Assembly: GCA_964388445.1 (NCBI GenBank)
Contig: CAYMAI010000012.1
Location: forward strand, 1 to 60,805
Source of the DNA: CAYMAI01 sp964388445
GTDB taxonomy: Bacteria > 4484-113 > JAGGVC01
Direction: 5' to 3'
DNA length: 60,805 nucleotides
Each line of letters begins with the position of its first letter. Positions within the stretch are counted from its first letter, which is position 1. Under the pieces are notes generated by a model, which ran no database searches, was not told where the DNA came from, and saw only the letters and a program-made list of their open reading frames with translations. The position numbers and the translations under genes were made by a program. This document shows, piece by piece, positions 52,029-60,153 of the stretch.

Positions 52029-53169
52029 ACGGCACTTAAGTCATGCGGTGGAATCGTTTAAAAACGCTTACGGCAAAGCGCCGGAAACGGTTATACGCGC
52101 TCCGGGACGCGTGAACATTATCGGCGAGCATACTGACTATCTGGGCGGGCTTTGCATGCCGATGGCGATAGACCTGTCGCTATACGTAGCTGCGTCGAAG
52201 ACCGGCGGCGAGTTAAGAATTGTCAGCGAATTGTATCCGCTTGAATCCGCGACCGATGTAACGGGAAACGAAGGCGGTAAATTCAAAAAAATCGCCGCGC
52301 TGAGAGATGAACTCGAAGCGTCCGGGTTTCATTTCGATGGCGCGGATATAGGAATTACGGGCGATTTGCCTTCCGAAACCGGGCTTGCGTCGAGCGCCGC
52401 GCTTATTGGCGGTGTTTTGTTCGCGCTGTGCGAGCTGTACGAATTCGGAATCGGGCTCGAAGAAAGGGCGAAAATCGCGGTCTCGGCGGAGCATCGTGCC
52501 GGAACGCCTTGCGGTTATATGGATCCTGCGGCAGTGATATTCGGAGAGGAAGGAACGGCTCTTTATTTGGATTGTTACCACGAGGAGTTCGAAAGATTTG
52601 TGGCGGATACGGGAGATTATTCATGGCTCGTTATCGACAGCGGCAAAACGCGGTCGTTGGCGGACGGCGGATATGCGGAACTGAAAAACGCGATGGACGA
52701 GGCGGCGAAATCGCTTTCGGCGCTTGACGAAAGAATTACGCATCCGCGAATTTTGGATTTTATGAATTATCTCGAAGGCAGGGAGGGCGTCGAAGAGCGC
52801 CACAGGCGTTATCTTGACCATTATTATCTCGAAAACGAAAGGGTAAAAAGCGTGAGGCGGGCGTTCGAGTATGGCAACGTCTGGCAGGCGGGAAACATCC
52901 TTTACGACGCGCACGAAAGCATGAAAACGCTGCTTGGAGCGGGCTCGCCCGAAACCGATTGGCTGGTGGAAAGGCTCGGCGAAATTCCCGACGTTCTGGG
53001 CGCAAGGATGACCGGTGCGGGATTCGGCGGCTCGGTTGTCGCGCTCGTGAAGTCGTCATCGGCGGATTTGATAGCGGAAGATATTGCCGGAGAGGGCAAG
53101 CGAAGGTTTTGGAAGGAAATGAAATGGCACAAGGTGAAGCCCTCCGGCGGAGCGGAAAAATTGCTTTGA
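52021..53169 (+). CDS. galK: Galactokinase
   Basis: A 382-residue GHMP kinase that phosphorylates galactose at C1. The signature RAPGRVNIIGEHTDYLGG is near residue 24, the ATP loop GLASSAALIGG near 120 and the C-terminal MTGAGFGGSVVALV near 325. Two differences from common enzymes are GLASSAA for GLSSSAS and GYMDPA for GIMDQ; the catalytic Asp is kept. A related sugar kinase cannot be fully excluded. It overlaps miaA and is probably co-transcribed with it. Confidence 0.88.
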   Translation: MNERHLSHAVESFKNAYGKAPETVIRAPGRVNIIGEHTDYLGGLCMPMAIDLSLYVAASKTGGELRIVSELYPLESATDVTGNEGGKFKKIAALRDELEASGFHFDGADIGITGDLPSETGLASSAALIGGVLFALCELYEFGIGLEERAKIAVSAEHRAGTPCGYMDPAAVIFGEEGTALYLDCYHEEFERFVADTGDYSWLVIDSGKTRSLADGGYAELKNAMDEAAKSLSALDERITHPRILDFMNYLEGREGVEERHRRYLDHYYLENERVKSVRRAFEYGNVWQAGNILYDAHESMKTLLGAGSPETDWLVERLGEIPDVLGARMTGAGFGGSVVALVKSSSADLIAEDIAGEGKRRFWKEMKWHKVKPSGGAEKLL

Positions 53170-53199
53170 GAAATGCTTCTGCTGACCGAAAATCGATGA

Positions 53200-53205
53200 T
53201 AAAAT
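53200..53205 (+). promoter_or_regulatory. Putative -10 box, leaderless lpxC
   Basis: TAAAAT 6 bases before the GTG start at 53212, in the 42-base gap after galK. No ribosome-binding site lies between. Confidence 0.45.
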
Positions 53206-53211
53206 CCGGGC

Positions 53212-54039
53212 GTGCCAAATCAGTCAACTATCGAAATGCCCGCGGTTTTCGAAGGCCGAGGTTTGTTTTCGGACAAACCGGCCGTGATGAAATTTCTGCC
53301 TGCCGGCGCGGGCTGCGGCGTCGTATTCAAGCGAATCGACCTCAATGACGGCGCGCGAATCGCGGCGATTCCGGAGAATATAATCAGCGATTCTCCGAAT
53401 TGCACGACGCTGTCCATGAACGGCGCGAAAGTGTCGGTCGTCGAGCATGTAATGGCTTGCCTCGCGGCGCTCTCGATAGACAACGTTATTATCGAAGTGG
53501 ACGGAGAGGAGCTGCCCAGCAGGGAAGGCTGCGCGAACGACTATTTCGAAACCCTTCTCGACGCGGGAAGGCTGGATTTGGACGAACCGGTCAGACTGCG
53601 AAAGCTGCGTACCCCCTTAATGGTAGGGAACGGCGATAGGTCGCTTATATTGTTTCCGGCCGAAGAATTTTCGGTCAGTTATCTTTTGTCTCATTCCGAT
53701 CCCGTTCTCGGCACCCAGTACGCCGCCGAAGTGAGACGCGACGATTTCAAAAGCGAGCTTTTAAAAGCGCGGACGTTCATAACGGAAGACGAGGCGCGAA
53801 TGATTATCGAATCCGGCGTATTGAAACATAACAATCCCGACCGGGCGGTTTTGATTACGAGCGGCGGGCCGAACAAAGAGCCGCATTTCGACAACGAGCC
53901 GGCAAGGCACAAGGCGCAGGATATCCTCGGAGACCTGTCGATTTACAGCATGCATTTGTGTGCACGAGTAATCGGGATAAAAAGCGGGCACCAAATGAAC
54001 CATCTTGCGGCGAAGCGGCTTAAGATGATGATGCCGTAA
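53212..54039 (+). CDS. lpxC: UDP-3-O-acyl-N-acetylglucosamine deacetylase LpxC
   Basis: A 275-residue zinc enzyme for the committed step of lipid A synthesis. Zn-binding and catalytic motifs are visible: VEHVMACLAAL near residue 78, ARHKAQDILGDL near 225 and IGIKSGHQMNHLA near 250. The N-terminal GRGLFSDKPAVMKFLPA matches the usual GxGLHSG opening loosely. It is not fused to FabZ. Together with kdsB this is the clearest sign of an LPS-type outer membrane. Confidence 0.95.
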   Translation: MPNQSTIEMPAVFEGRGLFSDKPAVMKFLPAGAGCGVVFKRIDLNDGARIAAIPENIISDSPNCTTLSMNGAKVSVVEHVMACLAALSIDNVIIEVDGEELPSREGCANDYFETLLDAGRLDLDEPVRLRKLRTPLMVGNGDRSLILFPAEEFSVSYLLSHSDPVLGTQYAAEVRRDDFKSELLKARTFITEDEARMIIESGVLKHNNPDRAVLITSGGPNKEPHFDNEPARHKAQDILGDLSIYSMHLCARVIGIKSGHQMNHLAAKRLKMMMP

Positions 54040-54162
54040 GTTGCCGAAATTCCGTTCGAGACGCTTCACGCGACGTTTTATTTTGCCCCGAATAAGATGC
54101 AAAGCGATTCGAGTGCAATTCGAACGAAATGCGCGATTTATCCCGATATGACAAAAGCAACA

Positions 54163-54196
54163 AACAAATTTCTCGTATATTTTGAAGAAATTTGTT
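54163..54196. promoter_or_regulatory. 11-bp perfect inverted repeat between lpxC and pilin operon
   Basis: AACAAATTTCT (54163-54173) and AGAAATTTGTT (54186-54196), 12 bases apart. It lies 124 bases after lpxC and 30 bases before the -10 box of the pilin operon. It is AT-rich and lacks a T-run of the terminator kind, so an operator is more likely than a terminator. Confidence 0.5.
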
Positions 54197-54225
54197 AATT
54201 AAGGAAAAAAAACCGATTTCGAAGG

Positions 54226-54231
54226 TATAAT
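54226..54231 (+). promoter_or_regulatory. Putative -10 box of the minor pilin operon
   Basis: Perfect TATAAT 50 bases before ATG 54282. The leader holds a small hairpin, AGCC-TTTTT-GGCT, and a normal ribosome-binding site (AGAGGTGA). No -35 box is clear. Confidence 0.55.
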
Positions 54232-54281
54232 GTCTTGGAGCCTTTTTGGCTTCGCAGGTAACTAAACAGAGGTGATGAGTA

Positions 54282-55400
54282 ATGCCGGTGCAATTTTTGC
54301 GCAGCCGCCGGGGTGCGGCGCTGCTCACCGCGGTCGTGCTTGGCGCGGCCATTTTGATTCTCCTCCTCGCCGTCGTTAGCTTTTCATACGGCTCGCTGAC
54401 TTTTTCCGCGGGACGGACGAGCTATATAAACGCACTTTTGATTGCCGAATCTGGCCTGAACAGGTCGATTCGAACCGCTCAGCTGTCCATGAGTTCTTTC
54501 GATGCCGTTGGCAAGGTTGACTCAACATTCCCATACGAAGGCGCGGAATTGAACGAATGGCTTTGGAACGACGCGCCCGGCATCAAAGACGGCAATATGA
54601 AAATGTGCCTTCAGGAAGGCGAATTTGCCATCGGCGTAGGTAAGGCGGGCCAGTACATCCGTTCTGTCAGGATTAAATACGGCTTGGGCGAACCGCCCGA
54701 CGCGCCGGCGGCAATTTACGTAGACGGTACCAACGTCAATCCAAAAATTACCGGTGCAGGATTCAGCGTAAACGGTAACGACCACAAATCCCTTTCGAAA
54801 AGCGAAAATGGAACGGGAGGCGATGTAAGCGGAATCGGCGTCGTCAACGACGAAAGCCTCGACTCATGGATGGACTATTACAGCGGTCCGGGGATGGGAC
54901 CGAAAGCGAAAAAAATTACCGGCAGCAGCGGCTCAACTCCGAATATTTCTAACATAGGCGACGTAGTCGATGCCGAAACATTGGCCGAGCAATATCGCAA
55001 CATGGCTACTCTTGTTCTGAACGGTTCCCATTATACGAGTTCGACCGATCCTTATAATAACGACAGCACGTGGGGAACGCCGACCGATCCTGAAGTCGTC
55101 TGGGTGCAAAACGACGTATTCATCAACGGGAATACGACCGGATGCGGAGTGCTTTTGATTGACGGGAATTTCAAAGTTAACGGTAACTTTACTTGGGAAG
55201 GAATCGTAATCGTAATGGGCGATTTTACGGTCGGTTCCGGAAGCGCCGAGATTTGGGGAGCGATGCTTGTTGCCAAGGAAAACGCGGTTGTAAACGTCGA
55301 TATCGGCGGAAGTTTCGATATGCGCTTTTCGACGGAAGCAATTGGATTTCTCGGCAACCAGTTTTTCGTTTTTCGTAATTCCTGGGAGGAACTGCGATGA
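54282..55400 (+). CDS. PilX-like type IV pilus assembly protein with bactofilin-like C-terminus
   Basis: A 372-residue protein that begins RSRRGAALLTAVVLGAAILILLLAVVSF in two overlapping parts, the opening of PilX-type minor pilins, which lack the strict prepilin cleavage motif. A long middle region is Gly/Ser-rich. Residues about 270-350 contain hydrophobic beta repeats (FINGNTTGCGVLLIDGNFKVN, split by turns) like bactofilin or polymer-forming domains. First of three linked genes; the next starts in its stop codon (ATGA). Probably part of a pilus tip or secretion pseudopilus. Confidence 0.75.
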   Translation: MPVQFLRSRRGAALLTAVVLGAAILILLLAVVSFSYGSLTFSAGRTSYINALLIAESGLNRSIRTAQLSMSSFDAVGKVDSTFPYEGAELNEWLWNDAPGIKDGNMKMCLQEGEFAIGVGKAGQYIRSVRIKYGLGEPPDAPAAIYVDGTNVNPKITGAGFSVNGNDHKSLSKSENGTGGDVSGIGVVNDESLDSWMDYYSGPGMGPKAKKITGSSGSTPNISNIGDVVDAETLAEQYRNMATLVLNGSHYTSSTDPYNNDSTWGTPTDPEVVWVQNDVFINGNTTGCGVLLIDGNFKVNGNFTWEGIVIVMGDFTVGSGSAEIWGAMLVAKENAVVNVDIGGSFDMRFSTEAIGFLGNQFFVFRNSWEELR

Positions 55401-55828
55401 AAGCCAATTTACGAGGTGGCTTTAGCCTTATCGAAGTGCTCGTCGGACTTCTGATACTCGGCGTACTTTTCGTGAGCGCATTGCTCATTGTAGTTCAAAC
55501 GGTTAGGATTCAACTTACTTCCGAAGACACGGCGTATGCAAATAGCCTTGCAAGGCGAGCAGTCGAAGAAGTAAAGGCGGTTAATTGGGCGATGATTCCT
55601 CCCGATTCAACGGGCAGCGGATTTTTGGACCCGGTGAATAACCGGTGGCCGAACACCTACACGACAGAGGATGGGCAATACAAGGTGGAGCGTACGATTA
55701 CGATTCCGGACACCAACGTGAAACGGATTTCGATTCGCGTGTTTTTCATTGACCAGCAGGGCGAAGAAGGTATCGAGGAAGTGCCATCCGTAACCATGCA
55801 AACCGACCTGTACAAATTTGGAATATAG
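55397..55828 (+). CDS. Type IV pilus minor pilin, PilV/PulI-like
   Basis: A 143-residue prepilin. The N-terminus has a basic leader and the type III signal RGGFSLIEVLVGLLILG, with cleavage expected after Gly and Glu at position +5. The single hydrophobic helix is followed by a small globular domain (AVEEVKAVNWAMIPPD, VERTITIPDTNVKRISIRVFF). PilV is chosen over other minor pilins by its place in the operon. It overlaps the preceding gene by 4 bases. Confidence 0.82.
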   Translation: MKANLRGGFSLIEVLVGLLILGVLFVSALLIVVQTVRIQLTSEDTAYANSLARRAVEEVKAVNWAMIPPDSTGSGFLDPVNNRWPNTYTTEDGQYKVERTITIPDTNVKRISIRVFFIDQQGEEGIEEVPSVTMQTDLYKFGI

Positions 55829-55837
55829 GTAATTTTA

Positions 55838-56320
55838 ATGAAGTTTCTGCCAGCAAACAAATTTGGATTTACCGTTATCGAAGCGCTAATCGCAGTTGTC
55901 ATTTCTTCGATTATCATGCTCGTCGCCACGGCGCTTTACGTGCAATCCGGCCAAACGACGATGATAGTCAAAGACCGTTCGACGGCCACTTACGCCGTGC
56001 AGGAAGCGATAGAAAGGCTTGTGGACGACGTCCGGAACTCGGACGGCTTCGAAGATGTTTCAGGCGAATCGTTTGTAATCGTGACGAAAGGCGATAAAGC
56101 CGAATACGTTTTCGACAAAAATAAGGGCACTATACAAAAAAACGGCGCGGTTTACTCGAGCGGCCTGACCGATTTCAGTATAAGTTACCTTACTCTTCGA
56201 GGCGCAGAAACGACCATTGCAACTCAGGCTGCGCGCATGACATTGTCGGTTGCGGTTACCGAAAACGATGTCACGAAAATAATCGATACTTCGGTTATCA
56301 TAAGACGAAAGACCTTGTAG
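55838..56320 (+). CDS. Type IV pilus minor pilin, PilW/PulJ-like
   Basis: A 160-residue prepilin with leader and signal KFGFTVIEALIAVVIS, cleavage after Gly and Glu at +5. The helix is followed by ATYAVQEAIERLVDDVRNSDGF, a typical PilW/PulJ stretch, and a beta-rich end. It starts 9 bases after the PilV-like gene and ends the operon, just before tRNA-Val on the other strand. No pilus ATPase or platform genes are nearby. Confidence 0.82.
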   Translation: MKFLPANKFGFTVIEALIAVVISSIIMLVATALYVQSGQTTMIVKDRSTATYAVQEAIERLVDDVRNSDGFEDVSGESFVIVTKGDKAEYVFDKNKGTIQKNGAVYSSGLTDFSISYLTLRGAETTIATQAARMTLSVAVTENDVTKIIDTSVIIRRKTL

Positions 56321-56355
56321 CGGAATCTTTTTTTGAAAATAACCGGCGGGGAAAA

Positions 56356-56428
56356 TGGGCGTTACTGGATTCGAACCAGTGACCTCATGCGTGTGAAGCA
56401 TGCGCTCTAGCCGCTGAGCTAAACGCCC
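56356..56428 (-). tRNA. tRNA-Val(CAC)
   Basis: A 73-base tRNA without encoded CCA. Acceptor GGGCGTT/AACGCCC with discriminator A, D-arm TAGCTCAGCGGCTAGAGCG, anticodon stem CATGC/GCATG with loop TTCACAC (anticodon CAC), and T-loop GGTTCGAATCC. A TATAAT at 56439-56444 lies 10 bases before the 5' end on the minus strand. Confidence 0.97.
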
Positions 56429-56480
56429 TTTGCCGCGGATTATACCACGCATTTTCGCCACATGCGCCGCCAAGGCGTTG

Positions 56481-56486
56481 TAGAAT
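56481..56486 (+). promoter_or_regulatory. Putative -10 box, leaderless porin-like gene
   Basis: TAGAAT 9 bases before the TTG start at 56496; no ribosome-binding site. Confidence 0.45.
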
Positions 56487-56495
56487 AACCTCGAT

Positions 56496-57623
56496 TTGAG
56501 CGGTTTGAAGCTGAAATTTTCGCCTGCCCTTGCGGCTGCTTCTGCAATCCTACTTGCAGTCATTGCATACTTGACGCTGCCTGCGTATGCATACAATCCG
56601 ATGTTCGACGGATGGCTGTCGAGTAACGCTCCCGCGATTTCGGCGGGAGGCGGCCGTGCTTTTTCGAACGGCGAGGCGATTAGCGCGGCGGCGAATCCGG
56701 CGGGGCTTGCGGACAAAAACGGGTTTTCGCTTTCGATTCATAATAGCCTGCGAACCTTGCCACCTTTCGTTGCGGAAAAATCGCCGCCGCAGCTTTTGGG
56801 CGGAACGCGATATTTTACGTTTAGGGTAGCGCCGGGATTAACGTTCGCGACGGGCGGCAACGGCAACGAAAAACTCGGATTCGACTGGCGGGGCGCGACC
56901 GGGGTGGGCGGGCTGCCGCGCGAAAGATTTTATGCCGACGAGCGAGTCGAAGCGATGGGTATTTCGCTTTCCGCGTGGACGAAAGCCGGAATTTCGCGCC
57001 GCAGTTTCGTTCATGAATTCGAGCGGGCGGCCGCGGACAAGTACTATTTCGAAAGGCTGATGAAAATCGCGAAGCCTGGGCGCATAAAATCGCTCAAGGC
57101 GCAACCAACCTATCCGGCGGACTTCGAGCCGCATTTCGCGAAATCATATTGGCGCAGAATGGGCGGCGGGGAAATTATCGGGATTAGGCAGACCGTTTTT
57201 CCGGGCGTAGTTCATACGAAAATACGCGAGCGCGTTAAATTCGATTACGCGAGCGGCGAGACCGGCAGGATTAAGCTTGCCGCGGACGGCTTCGAAATTT
57301 CGCCCGCCGCATGGCTGACGCTTTACTTCGAAACCGAAAATCGAACGGGAATATGGCGGGCGGGTGCGGGCAAGCTTAGCGCGATGCCGGAATCGAAAAG
57401 TATCCGGCGGAAATTTGGCGGAATCAAACTGAATCTTGCGGGCATTGCCGAAGTGACAGCGGGAAAACGCGGAGCTATGAAAACTTGGGGTGCGAAGATA
57501 AAAATGAAACCCGTGTCGCTTTCTTATGCCGAATGCAGAAACTATTTGTCGAAAATCGCGGGAAGGCCGCTCGGCAATATGCAAAACGTTCACGCCGGAA
57601 GCGCTGAAATCGCGGCGCCGTAA
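56496..57623 (+). CDS. Exported porin-like (PorV/UPF0164-like) protein
   Basis: A 375-residue protein with a signal peptide (about 8-32, cleaved near AYA). The next part, GGGRAFSNGEAISAAANPAGLA, is the conserved opening of PorV/UPF0164-type outer-membrane barrels (usually ARAMALGGAFVAVADDA...NPAGLA). Later strands alternate polar and hydrophobic residues as expected for a barrel, but the C-terminus lacks the usual final aromatic residue and ends in a short Ala-rich tail. The substrate is unknown. The start TTG at 56496 is supported by the -10 box 9 bases upstream. Confidence 0.65.
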   Translation: MSGLKLKFSPALAAASAILLAVIAYLTLPAYAYNPMFDGWLSSNAPAISAGGGRAFSNGEAISAAANPAGLADKNGFSLSIHNSLRTLPPFVAEKSPPQLLGGTRYFTFRVAPGLTFATGGNGNEKLGFDWRGATGVGGLPRERFYADERVEAMGISLSAWTKAGISRRSFVHEFERAAADKYYFERLMKIAKPGRIKSLKAQPTYPADFEPHFAKSYWRRMGGGEIIGIRQTVFPGVVHTKIRERVKFDYASGETGRIKLAADGFEISPAAWLTLYFETENRTGIWRAGAGKLSAMPESKSIRRKFGGIKLNLAGIAEVTAGKRGAMKTWGAKIKMKPVSLSYAECRNYLSKIAGRPLGNMQNVHAGSAEIAAP

Positions 57624-57647
57624 GCGGGAAGGCCGGGCGGAGCGTGA

Positions 57648-57653
57648 TAGAAT
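57648..57653 (+). promoter_or_regulatory. Putative -10 box, leaderless macrodomain gene
   Basis: TAGAAT 6 bases before GTG 57660; no ribosome-binding site. Confidence 0.45.
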
Positions 57654-57659
57654 TCCTTT

Positions 57660-58226
57660 GTGGAAGGGAAAAGTTACACGTTCGGCGCCAATTCCATAAC
57701 AGTTATCGAAGGCGACATCACGGCCCGAACTGCCGACGCAATCGTGAACGCCGCGAACAATCACCTTTGGATGGGGAGCGGCGTTGCGGGCGCGATAAAG
57801 CGAAAGGGCGGTGAACTTATCGAGCGCGAAGCGGTTGCGCAAGGCCCGATAGCGGTCGGCAGCGCAGTAGTGACTTCGGCAGGCGCGCTTCCATGTAAGT
57901 TCGTCATTCACGCGGCGGCGATGGGACAAGACCTGACGACCGATGCGGCGAAAATTTCTGCGGCCACCGCGAGCAGCCTGCAAAAATGCGCGGATTTCAA
58001 ATTGGACAGCGTCAGTTTCCCGGCGCTCGGCACGGGGGTTGGCGGATTTTCGATTGCGGAATGCGCCGCGCTGATGTTGAGCGAATTGGCGGCTCATTTC
58101 GGAAAATCGCGCTATCCGTCCAAAGTGGAATTCGTTCTATTCGGCGAGCGCGCATACGCGGAATTCGCAATGGCGGTGGATGACTTTTTCGCCGGCAAGT
58201 CTGGTTTTAAGCGGGGAGGAGGATAG
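57660..58226 (+). CDS. Macrodomain protein, ADP-ribose binding
   Basis: A 188-residue single macrodomain. The binding motifs are clear: EGDITARTADAIVNAANNHL near the start, MGSGVAGAIKRKGG, and the second loop FPALGTGVGGFSIAECA near residue 120. Such proteins bind ADP-ribose or O-acetyl-ADP-ribose and often remove it from targets. Here it heads a possible operon with the small membrane protein that starts 4 bases later. Which target it serves cannot be told. Confidence 0.93.
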   Translation: MEGKSYTFGANSITVIEGDITARTADAIVNAANNHLWMGSGVAGAIKRKGGELIEREAVAQGPIAVGSAVVTSAGALPCKFVIHAAAMGQDLTTDAAKISAATASSLQKCADFKLDSVSFPALGTGVGGFSIAECAALMLSELAAHFGKSRYPSKVEFVLFGERAYAEFAMAVDDFFAGKSGFKRGGG

Positions 58227-58229
58227 GCG

Positions 58230-58676
58230 ATGCAAGGCAAACATTGGCTGATAATCGTCAGGGCAACCGCCGTTTTGTGGTACATTTCGGCCGCGCTGAC
58301 TCTTGCAGCCGTGCTTTTTCCGGGTGGCGCGCTTTCGTTTTTCGCGCGCGGCACGACGTTCGGGGCGGGGTTTCTTGCCGGCGTCCAGACGCTGTGGATA
58401 ATCGCCGGCGCGGCGTTTTCCGCACTTATCGGATGGCTTGTCTGGAAAATGGACTTGGCGTACAAGCAAAGCCTCGTCATTCTCTGCGTGATTATTCTCG
58501 CCTTTTCCGTGCTGTCCGGGAGTTATGTTCGCGGCATCATCGCGGCGATTACTCTAGTCTTCATTACGCGCAGACAGGCGGAGCGGCTTTTCATTCCCGG
58601 CGGGCAAAGGACATTCCGGCGCACGGGCGGGCGAAAAACGAAACGGGCGGGCGAAAAGAGCTGGCTTGAATTCTAA
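58230..58676 (+). CDS. Small membrane protein, unknown
   Basis: A 148-residue protein with four hydrophobic segments (about 8-30, 46-70, 80-95, 98-112) and a highly basic tail of about 35 residues (RTFRRTGGRKTKRAG). It starts 4 bases after the macrodomain gene with GGGAGGAGG upstream, so the two are probably translated from one mRNA. No family is recognised. The basic tail may contact nucleic acid or lipid. Confidence 0.65.
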   Translation: MQGKHWLIIVRATAVLWYISAALTLAAVLFPGGALSFFARGTTFGAGFLAGVQTLWIIAGAAFSALIGWLVWKMDLAYKQSLVILCVIILAFSVLSGSYVRGIIAAITLVFITRRQAERLFIPGGQRTFRRTGGRKTKRAGEKSWLEF

Positions 58677-58709
58677 TTTTTACTTTTACGCCGCTTTTGG
58701 GAATCTCGG

Positions 58710-59168
58710 ATGAACGTAAAATTCGGCAAATGGACTGGGCAGATTAATGCGATTGTAATCGCGCATTACGTAATCGCGGTTCTTCATTTGGGGCTTGTTT
58801 TTTTCGTCGACGCGTATTGGAATTATTCGAAAGAACTTAGCCTTACTTATTTTATGCAAATTGCGGGCGAAGCGGATGCTTCGGAAGTAAACGCGCTCGC
58901 CGCCGAAGTATTCGAGCAGATGAGCTGGATGCCTGTTTTGCTAACCGGCGTCATCGTGGTTTTTTCCATTTTGTTCGCGCTGAACGGAGCGTTTCTCGCA
59001 CGAGGCAGAGCGTTCGCGCGTGTCAACACAATCGTGCTCGGCGTGTTCCTGCTGTTGTCGTTTCCAATCGGCACGCCGGCAGGAGTGTGGTTTATTTACG
59101 TGATGGTCCAGCGGGAAGTGGCGGACGCATTCAAAGCGGCGGAGCTTGAAAGAAGGGCGGCATATTGA
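58710..59168 (+). CDS. Small membrane protein, unknown
   Basis: A 152-residue protein with three or four hydrophobic segments (about 10-32, 65-88, 100-125, 128-140) and a polar loop (about 35-60) rich in Ala and Glu. No family is recognised. It follows the previous gene by 33 bases in the same orientation. It is convergent with pgeF. Confidence 0.65.
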   Translation: MNVKFGKWTGQINAIVIAHYVIAVLHLGLVFFVDAYWNYSKELSLTYFMQIAGEADASEVNALAAEVFEQMSWMPVLLTGVIVVFSILFALNGAFLARGRAFARVNTIVLGVFLLLSFPIGTPAGVWFIYVMVQREVADAFKAAELERRAAY

Positions 59169-59199
59169 GGCTATCGGCGCAGATTTAGATTTCCGGCAG

Positions 59200-60057
59200 T
59201 TAAAAAAGCGAGGCAAGAAGCATCATTCGTCCGGTTTTAGCTCCGTCACGCCGGTAGCTGAAAAATTCATCGCGATTGGCATACGTGCATTTGACAATCG
59301 TCGAGATTTGATTTTTGGGTACGCCGCAAACGTCCAGCTGAGCGTTGAGCGCGGCCCACAAATTCAGCTGGAATTTTCGCGCGCCGGTTCGTTCGTCCAA
59401 TCGGCCCGGCCAAATTACGCGATAGCCGGAATATTTTTCGCCCTCGAATTTGCTTGCCACTTCTTCGCCGACTTCGTAATTCGCTGCGGAAATTCCGGGG
59501 CCGATTCCGGCATAAACGTCCTTCGGATTCGTTCCGTACGCGGCTTTCATTTCGCCAAGCAGATTTTCGAGTATTCCCGCCGCGGCGGGCCGCCAGCCGC
59601 AGTGAGCCGCGCCGAGCGCGTGATTTTGCACGTCGTACAAAACTACGGGCACGCAATCCGCCACGCTGATGGCGAGAACGATTCCGGCCTCGTTCGTGCA
59701 AATCGCGTCGGCTTCGCGCGCCGGTTTCGCGAACATCGGGTGGCCTTCGGGAAATGCGCCCATGCCGCGGTCCGCGCCTGAAACGCGCAGACATTCGCCG
59801 CCGTGAACTTGTTTGAGTCCAATCCAATCGTCCAGCGGATAATCGGCTTGCGGCTCGCCGGTTATAAACGCGGACAGCGCCAGCCTGCGGTTTGCGATTA
59901 CGTTTTCAGGGTCGTCGCCGCTGCTGAATCCGAGATTTAGCGATGCGTAAGGCGCGGGGCTCACGCCGCCGGTTCGCGCGGTCACCGCCGCCCGCACGCG
60001 GTTGGAAAATCCGGCGAACAACGGAAATTCGATCAGTTTTAATCGCTCACGCTCCAC
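59200..60057 (-). CDS. pgeF: Multicopper-oxidase-like purine nucleoside phosphorylase, PgeF/YfiH family
   Basis: A 285-residue laccase-domain protein (YfiH). It has GLKQVHGGE, ISVADCVPVVLYD and GAAHCGWRPAAAGI, whose His and Cys form the metal site. Family members act on purine nucleosides and on cytoplasmic peptidoglycan precursor errors. GIGPGISAANYEVGEEV is also typical. In several bacteria the gene sits near sepF and ylmE; here it is separate. GTG start with TACAAT 6 bases upstream. Confidence 0.93.
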   Translation of the reverse strand: MERERLKLIEFPLFAGFSNRVRAAVTARTGGVSPAPYASLNLGFSSGDDPENVIANRRLALSAFITGEPQADYPLDDWIGLKQVHGGECLRVSGADRGMGAFPEGHPMFAKPAREADAICTNEAGIVLAISVADCVPVVLYDVQNHALGAAHCGWRPAAAGILENLLGEMKAAYGTNPKDVYAGIGPGISAANYEVGEEVASKFEGEKYSGYRVIWPGRLDERTGARKFQLNLWAALNAQLDVCGVPKNQISTIVKCTYANRDEFFSYRRDGAKTGRMMLLASLF

Positions 60058-60063
60058 CCGCGG

Positions 60064-60069
60064 ATTGTA
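60064..60069 (-). promoter_or_regulatory. Putative -10 box, leaderless pgeF
   Basis: TACAAT on the minus strand, 6 bases before the GTG start at 60057; no ribosome-binding site. Confidence 0.45.
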
Positions 60070-60117
60070 GCATTGGTTATCAGTGCGGCTGCAACATTTG
60101 CTGACCTAATATAGTAG

Positions 60118-60144
60118 TTGCATTTCATACCATAATGCTATAAT
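60118..60144 (+). promoter_or_regulatory. Putative promoter, leaderless cyclase gene
   Basis: TTGCAT (60118-60123) and perfect TATAAT (60139-60144) are 15 bases apart, a little short of ideal. The ATG at 60154 starts 9 bases after the -10 box, so transcription would begin within about 3 bases of it. Confidence 0.55.
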
Positions 60145-60153
60145 TCGCCTCGT

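Noticed and set aside
54232..54281. Cyclic di-GMP riboswitch in the pilin leader
   Set aside because: The leader is only about 50 bases with a single 4-bp hairpin; the core of GEMM-type aptamers is not there.
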